The notes under the pieces are model-generated. The model was not told the DNA's origin. It did not search any database and worked only from the letters and a program-made list of their open reading frames with translations. Positions 1-9,950 of a DNA stretch of 64,000 nucleotides are shown here, one piece after another. Source of the DNA: Endomychus coccineus. Its lineage: Eukaryota > Arthropoda > Insecta > Coleoptera > Endomychidae. Every line of letters starts with the position of its first letter. Position 1 is the stretch's first letter. The position numbers were made by a program, and so were the translations under genes. The DNA lies in NCBI GenBank assembly GCA_958510875.1, contig OY294067.1, positions 145,642,940 through 145,706,939 on the forward strand. The letters are read 5' to 3'.

Positions 1-285
1 TCTTTGCAAAAATAGAATAAAATTCACAGGAATAGGTCTCCCGGATACAAAATTATGGTTTGGGTGTGCTTTCTCGGCACTTACCTACTTGGAGTAGTAG
101 GGGAAGAATCAAAATTTGAGTATTTTCGTTTCTAAAGGACCACAGCGATATTCATAATGTGAAGAATACTCTTTTCATAATACAGCTCTCGAAAAATCGA
201 TGGTGGAAGCCGTTACTTTATGGTAATTTATCATTTTGATTATATGAAATAATAACTATTTTGTTTTTATACCACTTTTATTAAT

Positions 286-345
286 GATAACGTGGAAACG
301 TAACTATAGTTTCAACACCGAAGTGCCATCATCAAACAATTAGGA
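286..345 (-). ncRNA. Hammerhead-ribozyme-like motif in pseudo-LTR, copy 1
   Basis: On the minus strand the core reads TTGATGA, then a short hairpin GGCAC-TTCG-GTGTT, then GAAAC, then TATA and GTT. This is the order of a type I hammerhead: CUGANGA, stem II, GAAA, then a two-pair stem III and the cleavage triplet. Hammerhead motifs are known in PLE pseudo-LTRs. One core base differs (T for C at the first position) and one extra T precedes stem II, so activity is doubtful. This copy has the best core of the three. Confidence 0.35.
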
Positions 346-629
346 AACTATGAAGAAATAAATGAAACAGTTCAAGTATGAATAGAGTAGAGTTGAGTAG
401 GGTTGAGATTAAGGGATCAACGGAAATTCCAAAAATAGGTACATCCTAGGAAAGCACAGTATTATATAGTAAACATAGCAACAATTTGTGAATCAGTGTG
501 ATTATAATTTAATATTCTAAGAATTATTTGAAGAGCGGTTTGAAAGACAGTACAGTACTACATAGTAAACAAGGTAACAATTCGTGAAATAGTGTGATTA
601 TAATTTAATATTCTAAGAATTATTTTGAG

Positions 630-1008
630 AGTGGTTTGGAAGACACATGAAAAGATCACTTTGATATAGGTCTATCTGTACATTGAGGATATTTTTATTA
701 CAGTTTTTGACACCTTTATAAATTTCTATCGATTCTAATGTATTCAATTTAAAACCTCTGGTTTGGTTATGTGAAATGCTTAGGCTTAGATATCTAAGTT
801 AGGGAAACTATGACCAGTTTGTAAAAAATGATTAGCAAAGGTTGAGTCAGGTTTGTTGAGCCTAAACGAGCGAAAATGTTCTTCGAATCTTAATTTGAAA
901 TTACTACAAGTTCTACCTAAATAAAAGTCATCTCAGTCAGGGCGAATCATCTTATAAACTCCAGGTTTTCTATATTTATTGGTTTTGTCTTTGGCGTTGT
1001 ATAAAAGA
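630..1008 (-). pseudogene. GIY-YIG endonuclease end of PLE A, part 1
   Basis: This segment corresponds base for base to the GIY-YIG ends at 2866-3258 and 5676-6062, read on the minus strand. It holds the region downstream of the YKM...YIGRT motifs. The domain nicks DNA for target-primed insertion in PLEs. The reading frame is broken by point changes, and by the insertion that begins at about 1009, which separates this part from the RT thumb at 1748-2065. Confidence 0.75.
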
Positions 1009-1612
1009 TGGGAATAGTATATTAAAGAACGAGTTTCCTAAGACTCGTCTTAAAGCACGAATTCAAGTTTAAAAAACGAGTGGCGAAGCCACGAGTTCTT
1101 TTAAAGAATGAGTGCTTCAAGGTCTTAGGAAACGAGTTGTTTATACTATTTTTTGTAATTTGCCCTTTTTATGCCGTTTTTAAACAAAAATGTTTAATTT
1201 AGTCCATTTAGGGATTTTTATGGTGGTTGGTAACATCTTAATTTTGAAAGTCAAAATTTGATTCAGTGGTTCTGTGATCGCTTTTGTTTCCGTAATTTTA
1301 GTTTCGTCTCTACTGGAAAGAGCAATAACACTAGAAAACGACTATTAGTACAAATATCTAAACCATATTGTGTATTAGCTGAAATCAATTCTTCCACTGG
1401 ACACGTCGATGACTTTCTCTTCTTGAGTTGTTGATGCTCGACACTGTCATTTAAACTGACATAATGATGACAAGATAATTCCGCATCAAGCTCGCCATCC
1501 TAAAAATGTAAAAAGTTCCGTGCTTTTTTTGGATATTAAGACACGGCAAGTGATGACGTTGCGTTCGTTAATGGGTCTATTAGAAAATCAAAATGGAGGC
1601 AAATTACAAAAA
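1009..1612. repeat. MITE-like insertion with internal palindromes, inside PLE A
   Basis: Comparison with the uninterrupted copy at about 5670-5700 shows foreign DNA between bases 1009 and 1612. Its left 140 bases form an imperfect inverted repeat: TTTCCTAAGAC near 1033 answers GTCTTAGGAAA near 1121. A small hairpin, CGAGTGGCGAAGCCACGAG, lies in the middle. The rest is bounded by TTTTTGTAATTTGCC near 1155 and GGCAAATTACAAAAA near 1598. No protein is visible. It could be one nonautonomous element or two nested ones. A clear target-site duplication was not found. Confidence 0.6.
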
Positions 1613-1747
1613 GTTTATTTTGAGGTTTGAAACGATTTTAAAATTATGACTTGATGGAATGTTAACAATATGTTCGTTCACTGTACCAAAATATGTCAAA
1701 GAAATGAATTAAGTGGTTAGTTCTATGTGTTTTATACGCGGATAAAT

Positions 1748-2865
1748 TTAATAGAAAGTTAAATGTTGTTGTTTGCGATATATTAGTTTAATTATTTGAT
1801 CTACCGGAAAACCATCATTGATGGCTATTTGTTCTATCGTGTTCAACTCAATAGTGAGGTGTTCTATTGACAATAGTATCGAAAATGCTCTATAGATCAT
1901 TGAGTGATATGCTGCTAATTTATGGGTACGAGGGCTAAACGATGAGTTCGGAATAGTAATGTCTGTACAAGTGGGTTTCCTGTAGATATTGAAATTTATT
2001 TTATTATGGTCACGTATCAGTGTTAAATCCAAAAAGTTTAATGTTCTATCTTTTTCTGTTTCCAACGTGAATTAAATTTTTGGGTGAAGTTGGTTAATAA
2101 ATGAAAGAAAGGAATTTAATTGTCTGGATGTTCCTTTGAAGAGAGCAAGTACATCATCTACGTATCTATACCAAAATTGAATATGTTTTTTTGCTCATGT
2201 GCAGTTCATAATTTTGTCCTCCAGATCAGACATAAAAATGTTTGCTAATAGTGAACTCAATGGGTTACCCATAGCGAGACCTGAACTCTGTACATACAAT
2301 TTATTATTAAATTGACAATAGTTTTGACTCAAGCATAGGTTAAACGCGAGTTCTATTTTATTTTGAATTAAAGGGCTAATATGTGATCTATCTGAAATGC
2401 TTCTGATTAGAGACTTACATTCTGAAGTTGGAATATTTGAAAACATGTTTGAAACAACAAAGGAAACTAAAAAACCATTGGTTGGTATATGGTGTGTTTT
2501 GACTAATTCGGACAATTCGAGAGAAGTTTTAACAGTAAATTTAGGTTCAAAATTAGTGAATTTCTTGAATTTCTGATTTAAGTTGATTGCAAGGTCCCTT
2601 TTCGGGCTATTGATGTGAGACACTACAGGTCGTATGAGGGCATTTTCTTTATGATTTTTAATAAGTCCGTGTAGTTTAGGAGAGCAAGTACTCCTAATAA
2701 TGAGTTTATATTTTTCGAAACCACCAACAAATAAAATTTCACCATTTTGTAGGAATTGTTTTGTTTTTAATTGAAAAAGGTTAGTTGAGTCTTTACGTAT
2801 TTCGTTTAATTCCGCTTGCATAAATACTGACATTTTATCCTCATAATATTGTTTAGGGATGATTG
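1748..2865 (-). pseudogene. Reverse transcriptase of PLE A, broken
   Basis: The open part 2195-2833 holds the RT palm up to motif B (GLAMGNPLSSLLANIFM). The YVDD active-site box lies in the gap just after it, and the thumb follows in 1748-2065. Compared with the plus-strand copy, a TGA after MNCT (about 2195) and a TAA near 2085 interrupt the frame. The RT would copy element RNA from a nicked target primer. The N-terminal third is missing because the copy is truncated at 2866. Confidence 0.85.
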
Positions 2866-3258
2866 AATGAACTTTGCCATCTTATATACAACGCCAAAGA
2901 CAAAACCAATAAATATAGAAAACCTGGAGTTTACAAGATGATTGGGCCAGACTGTGATGACTTTTATATGGGTAGAACTTGTAGTAATTTCAAATTAAGA
3001 TACGAAGAACATTTTCGCTCGTTTGGACTCAACGAAACTGACTCAACCTTTGCTTATCAGTTATTGCAAACTGGTCATAATTTCCCTAATTCAGATAGCC
3101 TAAGCATTCTACATAACCAAATCAGAGGTTTCAAATTGAATACATCAGAATCGATAGAAATTTATAAAGGTGTCAAAAACTCTAATAAAAATATCCTCAA
3201 TGATCACTTAGTCCTATATCAAAGTGATCTTATTATGTGTCTCTCAAACCGCTCTTAA
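2866..3258 (+). pseudogene. GIY-YIG endonuclease end of an upstream PLE unit
   Basis: An open frame of about 131 codons forms the C-terminal nuclease domain of a PLE protein. The GIY motif appears as GVYKM, and the YIG motif as FYMGRT with the conserved Arg. Next come EEHF and a TGH stretch (residues 88-92), and a C-terminal region rich in Asn and Lys. The expected Ile of YIG is Met here. The RT that should precede it is absent because the fragment starts at the head-to-head junction. It ends with TAA at 3256-3258, just before the pseudo-LTR. Confidence 0.82.
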
Positions 3259-3649
3259 AATAATTCTTAGAATATTATTTTAAAGTCACACTTATTCCCA
3301 AATTGGTACCTCGTTTACTATGTAATACTGTACTGTCTTTCAAACCGCTCTCTAAATAATTCTTATAATATTAAATTATAATCACACTAATTCACAAATT
3401 GTTGCTAAGTTTACTATGTAATACTGTACTTTCATAGGATCTACCTGTTTTTCGGAATTTCCGTTGATCCCTTAATCTCAACCCTACTTTACTCTACTCT
3501 ATTTATACTTGAACTGTTTCATTGATTTCTTCATAATTTTCTGATTGTTTGATAATGGCACTTCGGTGTTGAAACTATAGTTACGTTTTCACGTTATTAT
3601 TAATAAAAGTGGTATAAAAACAAAGTGGTTATTATTTCATATAATCAAA
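3259..3649 (+). repeat. PLE pseudo-LTR, internal copy
   Basis: The same sequence recurs at 6063-6452 (plus) and at about 230-630 (minus). It contains a twice-repeated block around TTCTTAGAATATTAAATTATAATCACAC and a pyrimidine-rich tract (TCAACCCTACTTTACTCTACTCTA). It ends with the hammerhead-like motif, about 50 bases before the ORF start. In PLEs this region holds the promoter and the 5' untranslated leader. Confidence 0.75.
3541..3605 (+). ncRNA. Hammerhead-ribozyme-like motif in pseudo-LTR, copy 2
   Basis: The core is TTGATAA, then GGCAC-TTCG-GTGTT, then GAAAC, TATA and GTT. It differs from a working hammerhead at two core bases (first C to T, conserved G to A). The UUCG-capped stem and the GAAAC box are identical in all three copies, so the fold was probably conserved while the element was active. 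Confidence 0.28.
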
Positions 3650-4060
3650 ATGATAAATTACCATGAAGTAACGGCTTCCACCATCGATTTTTTGAAGAAT
3701 GCCTGTACGGCAACCCAAGCCAAAGAATTCCATATGTTATCGAAGAAACAGCGAACGAGTCGGAATATTTGGTTTAATCAACAGTGCTTACATTTGAACA
3801 TCACACCCAAGTATATCAGTTTAAGATCCGAAACGGAATTCACAGCAGCAGAGAACGTGTTGAAAAAAGCGAGGATCATCTGGCTTAAAGAAGAAAACAA
3901 AAATCTCTACAGAAAACGTTCAGTGATTTCACATTACTTAAAGGTATTACACTCTGAATTATCTTATAAACTCAATCCTGTTGAATTCCATTTATTTTTC
4001 GATTATGTTGCGTTAGTAAATTCATTCACACTAAATATCTCACACAGTCAAAGAAGTTAA
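3650..4060 (+). pseudogene. N-terminal part of PLE B protein
   Basis: The first 136 codons of the PLE ORF start at ATG 3650, shortly after the pseudo-LTR. The region is rich in Lys, Asn and Leu and has no named domain. PLE proteins commonly have a poorly conserved N-terminal extension before the RT. A frameshift near 4025-4060 moves the reading to another frame, in which the protein continues without a stop to 4686. Confidence 0.7.
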
Positions 4061-5640
4061 ATAATCTTCTAAAATGTAAACCGGTCAAAAATCACCCCCA
4101 AGAAATAACAAATTTCAAATTTAGTGAGAGAATTAATAATTACTCCAAAATCATATTCTCAAAAGAAGAACTTTGTTCACTCAATAAGGGACCAAAGTAT
4201 TCTCCACATATTCAAAGTAACAATTTTCTAGAAACTAGTATTGCTGAGGTAGAATTAGCCTTAAAAAATATTAACGCGAATAAATCTAAATTAACAAAAT
4301 TAGAAATAGGAAAATCACTTTCATCAACTAAAGAACAAATCAATCATATAGATACATCTGAAATCAAATCAATTAATCAAGAACTGAAAGAAAACAATTT
4401 AACCCTTACAAAGGCAGATAAATCGAATGCATTAATAATCATCCCTGAACAAGATTATGAGGATAATATGTCAGTATTTATCCAAGCGGAATTGAACGAA
4501 ATACGTAAAGACTCAACTAACCTTTTTCAATTAAAACCAAAACGATTCCTACAAAATAGTGAAATTTCATTTGACAGTGGTTTCGAAAAATATAAACTGA
4601 TTAATAGCAATCCTTGCTCTCCTAAACTATACGGACTTATTAAAAATCAACAAGAAAATGCCCCCATACGACCTGTAGTGTTTTAAATCAATAGTCCAAC
4701 AACGGACCTTGCAATCAAATTAAATCAGAAATTCACTAATTTTAAACCTAAATTTACTGTTAAAAACTCTCTCGAATTGTCCGAATTAGTCAAAACACAC
4801 CATATACCAACCAATGGTTTTTCAGTTTCCTTTGATGTTTCAAACAAGTTTTCAAATATTCCAACTTCAGAATGTGAGTCTCTAATCAGAAGCATTCTAG
4901 ATAGATCTAGTATAAGCCCTTTAGTTCAAAATGAAATAGAACTCGCGTTCGACCTATGCTTGAGTCAAAACCATTGTCAATTTAATAATAAATTTTATGT
5001 ACAGAATTCAGGTCTCGCTATGGGTAACCCATTGAGTCCACTATTAGCAGACATTTTTATGTCTGATCTGGAGGACAAAGTTATGAACTGCACATTAGCA
5101 AAAAAACATATTCAATTTTGGTATACATACGTAGATGATGTACTTGCCTTCTTCAAAGGCACATCCAGACAATTAAATTCTCTTCTTTCATTTATTAACC
5201 AACTTCACCCAAAAATTGAATTCACGTTGGAAATGAAAAAAAAGAACATTAAACTTCTTGGATTTAACACTAGTACGTGACCATAATAAAATAAACTTCA
5301 ATATCTACAGGAAACTCACTTGTACAGACATTACTATTCCGAACTCATCGTTTAGCCCTCGTAGCCGTAAATAAGCAGCATATCACTCAATGATCCATAG
5401 AGCATTTTCGATACCATTGTCAATAGATCACCTTACTATTGAGTTGAACACGATAAAACGAATAGACATCAATAATGGTTTTCCGGTAGATCAAATAATT
5501 AAACTAATAAATCGCAAACAACAGCAATTAACTATCTATAATATTTATCTGCGTATAAAACACATAGATGTAACCACTGAATTCATCTCTTTGACATATT
5601 TTGGTACAGTAAGCGAACATATTGTTAACATTTTATAACG
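4061..5640 (+). pseudogene. Reverse transcriptase of PLE B, broken
   Basis: The frame is open from about 4030 to 4686 (including KADKSNALII, a PLE signature) and continues after an in-frame TAA at 4684-4686 through the palm. The palm has SGLAMGNPLSPLLADIFM (motif B, near 5020) and YVDD (the catalytic Asp pair, near 5133). A frameshift before 5280 separates the thumb, which runs 5280-5639 with one further stop near 5372. In an active element this RT would make cDNA by target priming. The catalytic residues are intact but the frame is not. Confidence 0.87.
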
Positions 5641-5675
5641 CCATAATTTTAGAATCAGTTCCAAACCTCAAAATA

Positions 5676-6062
5676 AACTTTGCAATCTTTTATACAACGC
5701 CAAAGACAAAACCAATAAATATAGAAAACCTGGGGTTTATAAGATGATTTTCCCAGACTGTGATGACTTTTATATAGGTAGAACTTGTCGTAATTTCAAA
5801 TTAAGATTCGAAGAACATTTTCGCTCGTTTAGCCTCAACAAACCTGACTCAACCTTTGCTAATCATTTTTTATAAACTGGTCATAGTTTCCCTAACTTAG
5901 ATAGCCTTAGCATTTTACATAACCAAACCAGAGGTTTTAAATTGAATACATTAGAATCGATAGAAATTTATAAAGGTGTCAAAAACTGTAATAAAAATAT
6001 CCTCAATGTTCAGTAAGACCTATATCAAAGTGATCTTTTCATGTGTGTTTCAAACCACTCTT
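5676..6062 (+). pseudogene. GIY-YIG endonuclease end of PLE B, broken
   Basis: The motifs GVYKM and FYIGRT with the following Arg, and EEHF, are all present and closer to consensus than in the copy at 2866-3258. TAA near 5872 replaces a codon before TGHS, and TAA near 6014 cuts the tail. The domain supplies the target nick in Penelope-type elements. It follows the RT thumb in the same orientation. Confidence 0.82.
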
Positions 6063-6452
6063 AAAATAATTCTTGGAATATTAAATTATAATCACACTAT
6101 CTCACAAATTGTTACCTTATTCACTATGTAATACTGTACTTTCTTTCAAACCGCTCTTCAAATAATTCTTAGAATATTAAATTATAATCACACCAATTCA
6201 CAAATTGTTGCTTTGTTTACTATATAATACTATTCTTTCCTAGGTTGTACCTATTTTTGGAATTTCCGTTGATCCCTTAATCTCAACCCTACTCAACTCT
6301 ACTCTATTTATACTTGAACTGTTTCATTTATTTCTTCATAATTTTCTAATTGTTTGATAATGGCACTTCGGTGTTGAAACTATAGTTACGTTTTCACGTT
6401 ATCATCAATAAAATTGGTATAAAAACAAAATAGTAATTATTTCATATTATCA
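6063..6452 (+). repeat. PLE pseudo-LTR, right copy
   Basis: This is homologous to 3259-3649. Homology stops near 6452, just past TTTCATATTATCAA, whereas the minus-strand copy carries on about 60 bases further. It marks the right edge of the PLE cluster. Confidence 0.72.
6346..6410 (+). ncRNA. Hammerhead-ribozyme-like motif in pseudo-LTR, copy 3
   Basis: It has the same arrangement as at 3541-3605: TTGATAA, UUCG-capped stem, GAAAC, TATA, GTT. The flanks TTGATAA and TTATCATC could also pair with each other. Two core positions depart from the active consensus. Confidence 0.28.
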
Positions 6453-6746
6453 ATGGAGTTCTCAATATTTTTTCCCAAATCTGCGAACTTTATTGTTCGA
6501 ACAATGACAAATTACAAACAAAAATTATTTCTGTCATTATCAAGGAACGCTATGTTGTAAATTGAAAAATCTGATTTGATTCGAAGGTATTTAAAAAGCG
6601 GGTCTTCTAAGATCAATTACAACCTTTTATCTTCAACCGTTAATTTGTCATTAACGAATTAATGTTTTGATTAACAATTTCTTCTTCAGAAAGTCATAAC
6701 CATCTTCACATAATAGCTGAAAAATATTGAGTTTTCATCACAGAAG
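6453..6746. other. Unassigned AT-rich spacer
   Basis: No coding signal or recognised repeat is visible between the PLE edge and the next ORF. Confidence 0.4.
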
Positions 6747-7022
6747 TTGTATTTTTATTATTCTTCGGATATATTGCATATTAAGCTAGTAACTAACAAT
6801 TCAAAGAAACCAGTCTTTGGAAAGGTTTTTTCACTCAAAACCCCCATGCAATGGCTGAATATGGATAATACCTATCAATCATATATCGTCCTACACAGAA
6901 TTTATCAATTCAAAGCATTTGTTCAAGTGTTTAAAAAAGGCTACATGAACAAAAAGAATATCTCTGTAGTAAAATGTTGTATTAACAAGAGGTCTTCGAA
7001 TCAATATATTGGCGCAAAATGA
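6747..7022 (+). CDS. Unrecognised small ORF, doubtful
   Basis: A 91-codon frame starts at ATG 6747 and its stop overlaps the ATG at 7019 (ATGA). The product would be basic and Lys/Tyr/Asn-rich, with no signal peptide or known motif. It may simply be an upstream ORF or chance opening in the leader of the exon that starts at 7019. Codon composition is not convincing. I do not recognise a family. Confidence 0.2.
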   Translation: MYFYYSSDILHIKLVTNNSKKPVFGKVFSLKTPMQWLNMDNTYQSYIVLHRIYQFKAFVQVFKKGYMNKKNISVVKCCINKRSSNQYIGAK

Positions 7023-7151
7023 AAACATCACGCCTAAGGAGACCCAAATGCTATAGTCGGAAGCTGAAATATCTATTTTTCCTGTGTTGCTTCGGTTTTC
7101 TCACAATTGTTTATTTAAATTTTGTGGAGCAAAACTTGAGTCGAATTGAGG
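7019..7151 (+). CDS. Candidate first coding exon of a type II membrane protein
   Basis: The frame from ATG 7019 gives a short N-terminus rich in Arg and Lys. A hydrophobic stretch follows (residues 19-33, YLFFLCCFGFLTIVY), then a polar stem ending in NLSRIE. This is the layout of a signal anchor, as in Golgi glycosyltransferases and sulfotransferases. A GT (7152, GGTAATAC) could be the splice donor, leaving phase 1. The next candidate exon on this strand is at 11815-12076, but its start is phase 0, so the two cannot join directly. An intermediate exon or a different acceptor would be needed. The catalytic family is unknown. Confidence 0.35.
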
Positions 7152-7339
7152 GTAATACGTTGTTAACCTTACTACGATAAAAGTTTTACAAAATCCGTTA
7201 GATATTTTATATGTTTGCGTCACTTTCAAAAAGGTCAGTTTATCATCGCCTGACGGACAGTAGCGTATGGAAGCGCATGAGCGGTGTGAGCGACATATTC
7301 AAAATTCGAGTGGCAGAAGTGGAGGTTTATTTTACTAAA

Positions 7340-8560
7340 CGCCATTTATTAAGAACGGTATGGGCAAATACATTTCTCTTGAGTTTATAGTAGGAAAGGA
7401 GGGGAATAATAATATGAACAGATTTTGACAAGTCCCTATTCACCACGTGCATTTCATGAGCTTACAGTGGTACGTTTTTCACAGAAATTATATGTTCACT
7501 CTGCGCCCATATGCAATCCCCCTCTAGCACTGCCTTTCGAACTTTCGATCTATCGCTCGCACCGCGTTATGCGTTCCCGTATATACGAGTGTAGGATATT
7601 TTTCTTCTGGCGGCGATAATCTGGTCTTTTTCAAGTGATGCAAACATAAAATATTCAACGTATTTTATAGGACTTTTTTTGTAGTTAGATTAACGTATTG
7701 CTTTTGATTTAAGTCAACGATTGCTCCTAAAGCAATTAAGTAAATACATAATTTTTGTGCAGGACCATATAGAACTGATAGTTATTATCCTTATCTAGGT
7801 ACTGCAGGAGGTTTTGATTCAAAAAACCTCTTCAAAGGCTAGTGATTTGCTACTGATGTTTTTTTCAATTGTTAATTAATAGCTTAATGTGCAGAATAGC
7901 CAAACAATAAGAAAGTACAATTAATTTGATATATCCCAACATGTTTCAGCTACTATCGTCTAAAATTAACTGTTTGCTTCTTAGAAAAAAAATTGTCTGT
8001 TAAAACATCAATTTGTTAATAAGGAATTAAAGGTAGTAAGTGATCTTGAAAGATATGTAGGCGAATTGTTAAGAATTACCTTGAAAAACTACTAAAAGCT
8101 GGTGCCTGATTGGAATCAGACAATTGGAAAAAAAAATTCCAGGGCTGGTTGTCGAAATTCGAAGAATGTGAGGGTGTAGGTAATGTACCAGGAGATATAG
8201 TATTCTCCTTCTGTAACATTAAAAGACAATGGAGAAAAATTTTGATCATATAAATAACTTTGATTCTATTTAATAATGCTCGATCAAACTTTATTAACGT
8301 ATAATACCAGTATTAATGTTGTTCAGGAATGCAATTGTACAATAACGCATAATTTGCAATTATTGAGAACAGCCAAATTGTGAAACTCTTTGCCTAGTGA
8401 GGTCTTTGCAGATGACTTAACTCAGAACATCCACTCTACGTTCATATGCAATCCCCTCTACCGGAATTTCGTCACTTAAAAATATTGCTCGACACATGCA
8501 GTGATCCCCTGCTCAATGTTGTTGACAGGAGGGTTGAAGTTGTCGTGAGTACATTTTGGA
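7340..8560 (+). repeat. Duplicated segment, copy 1 (intron plus decayed exon)
   Basis: Most of this stretch is found again, diverged, at 8950-9597 and 11165-11995. Shared landmarks are GCACCGCGT-ATGCGTTC near 7560 and 8987, AAAAAACCTCTTCAAAGGCTAG near 7818 and 9454, and TCGATCAAACTTTAT near 8281 and 11718. At its right end, 8425-8543, the sequence aligns weakly with the candidate exon at 11815-12076, up to a GTGAGT donor-like site in both. In copy 1 the matching frame has stops. Confidence 0.7.
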
Positions 8561-8704
8561 ACATGCGATTTTTTTTAAATGTTTCTCAGAAATCAATAGA
8601 AAAAGCGTGAATCCCGTTTTCCCAAAATTTACGGTTCTGATAACAAATTTAACCCTTCTTTCAAGATTTTTGAGCAAGGGTTACTACATCTCTCGTGTAT
8701 CTGA

Positions 8705-8930
8705 CTAAACTTGGTCGGGCGGGGAGATGCATATGAACGCAAAGTGCACATACAATTTAAAAAGGTACCACTGTGGGCTAGTTATTGAAGACCTGTTACA
8801 AATGAAGTGTTTAGAGATTATAAGGTCCAAGTAATGAATAGCGACTTATTAACATCTGTTCATATTATCACCTCTCTCACTACGACAGACTCAAAAGAAA
8901 TGTAGCTGCACTTACCGATTTTGATTTTGA
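8705..8930 (-). repeat. Inverted copy of 7360-7525
   Basis: The reverse complement of this stretch matches 7360-7525 (ACATTTCT-TTGAGT, TAATATGAACAGAT, CAGTGGTAC and CATATGCA in the same order). It lies between the two copies of the duplication, so the local history involved an inversion or an inverted-repeat element. Confidence 0.6.
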
Positions 8931-9615
8931 TTAATGGAGCTTAGGAAAAAGTCTAGCACTGCCGTTCCAATTTTGGTTCTATTATTCGCACCGCGTATGC
9001 GTTCTCGTATATACGAGTATACGCTATTTTTCTTCTGGCAATGATAATGTGGTCTTTTTTTAAGTGACGCGAACATATAAGATATTCAACGGATCTTATG
9101 GCTCTTTTTTGTAGTTAGAATAACGTATCACCCTTAATTTAAGTCTACAATTGCTCTAACAAAGTTTTAAATCAACAATTGAGACACAAAACCGGAACAA
9201 TAAAATAAAATTAAGATATTTCAGCTTCCGGTTATCGGATTTAGGTCTACTAATTTTTGTTTAGCGTGTTAATATATCAAATGCTGAAGACCGCATGTTG
9301 ATGTGACATTCCACTAAGGAGATATTCTAATTGTTCTCAAGCCCTTTTTTTGAACAGTTAAAATAATCACCTTAAATAAATAATTTTAGGACAGTCGCAT
9401 ATAGGAATGTTAGGTAGTATCCGTATCCAGGCACTGCATGAGGTTTTGAGTCAAAAAACCTCTTCAAAGGCTAGTTATTTGGTAGTTCTTTTCCAATTGT
9501 TGATTAATAGCTTAATATGTAATAAATCTCAATAATGGAAAGACTACTAATGCTTTGATATATCCAACATGTGTCAGCCAATATCAGGTATGATTCACAA
9601 TAAATTCGCGGGTAC

Positions 9616-9936
9616 AGGTCACACTGACACATATGCTCATTATTCTAGCCTTCACGTACGTTTGGGTCTCACGATAATCATCAGAAGATGCTTGTTATTC
9701 TAGCCTTCACGTACGTTTGGGTCTCACGATCATCATCAGAAGATGCTTGTTATTTTTTGAACAATCTCAACATTAAAAAAAAAGTACTCCAATTTTACGG
9801 TAATTTGAATAACAGTTATCGGAGAAGTCTAGAGATATTTGGGGAATAGCATACAAATAAAATGTCTTCTGATGATGGTCATGAGGCCGAAACTTACGTA
9901 AGGACGAAAATAAAAAGTATGTGTTAATGTGACATA
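9616..9936. repeat. Small foldback element with internal 56-bp tandem duplication
   Basis: The left arm (9616-9752) holds two direct copies of a 56-base unit, starting near 9640 and 9696, with TATTCTAGCCTTCACGTACG. The right arm (about 9862-9936) is the reverse complement of one unit with flanking bases (TCTTCTGATGATGGTCATGAG). No coding capacity is present. It is a nonautonomous foldback or MITE that sits beside a larger one. Confidence 0.65.
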
Positions 9937-9950
9937 TCTCATGAGAATTT

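Larger units (their letters stand above)
191..2865 (-). mobile_element. Penelope-like element A, 5'-truncated, decayed
   Basis: Read on the minus strand, this copy runs from the middle of the ORF (2865) through RT and GIY-YIG endonuclease to a pseudo-LTR. It then continues about 60 bases into the start of the next unit, ending near 191. It matches the plus-strand copy at 3650-6452 almost throughout. It is truncated at its 5' side, where it meets the other copy head to head at about 2866. A 0.6-kb insertion (about 1009-1612) splits the GIY-YIG part. Stops and frameshifts show it is dead. PLEs are retroelements that encode an RT fused to a GIY-YIG nuclease, and truncated, tandem and inverted copies are typical of them. 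Confidence 0.88.
2866..6452 (+). mobile_element. Penelope-like element B: partial tandem (3' end of one unit plus one near-complete unit)
   Basis: The order is GIY-YIG end (2866-3258), pseudo-LTR (3259-3649), ORF start (3650), RT, GIY-YIG, and a second pseudo-LTR ending near 6452. This is the partial-tandem structure that gives PLEs their pseudo-LTRs. The full unit is about 2.8 kb. Several frameshifts and stops (4060, 4684, 5278, about 5372, 5872) make it inactive. The junction with element A at 2866 is direct, with no filler visible. Confidence 0.88.

Noticed and set aside
7425..7619. 64-codon plus-strand ORF
   Set aside because: Lies in duplicated intron-like sequence, and the frame is not kept in the second copy.
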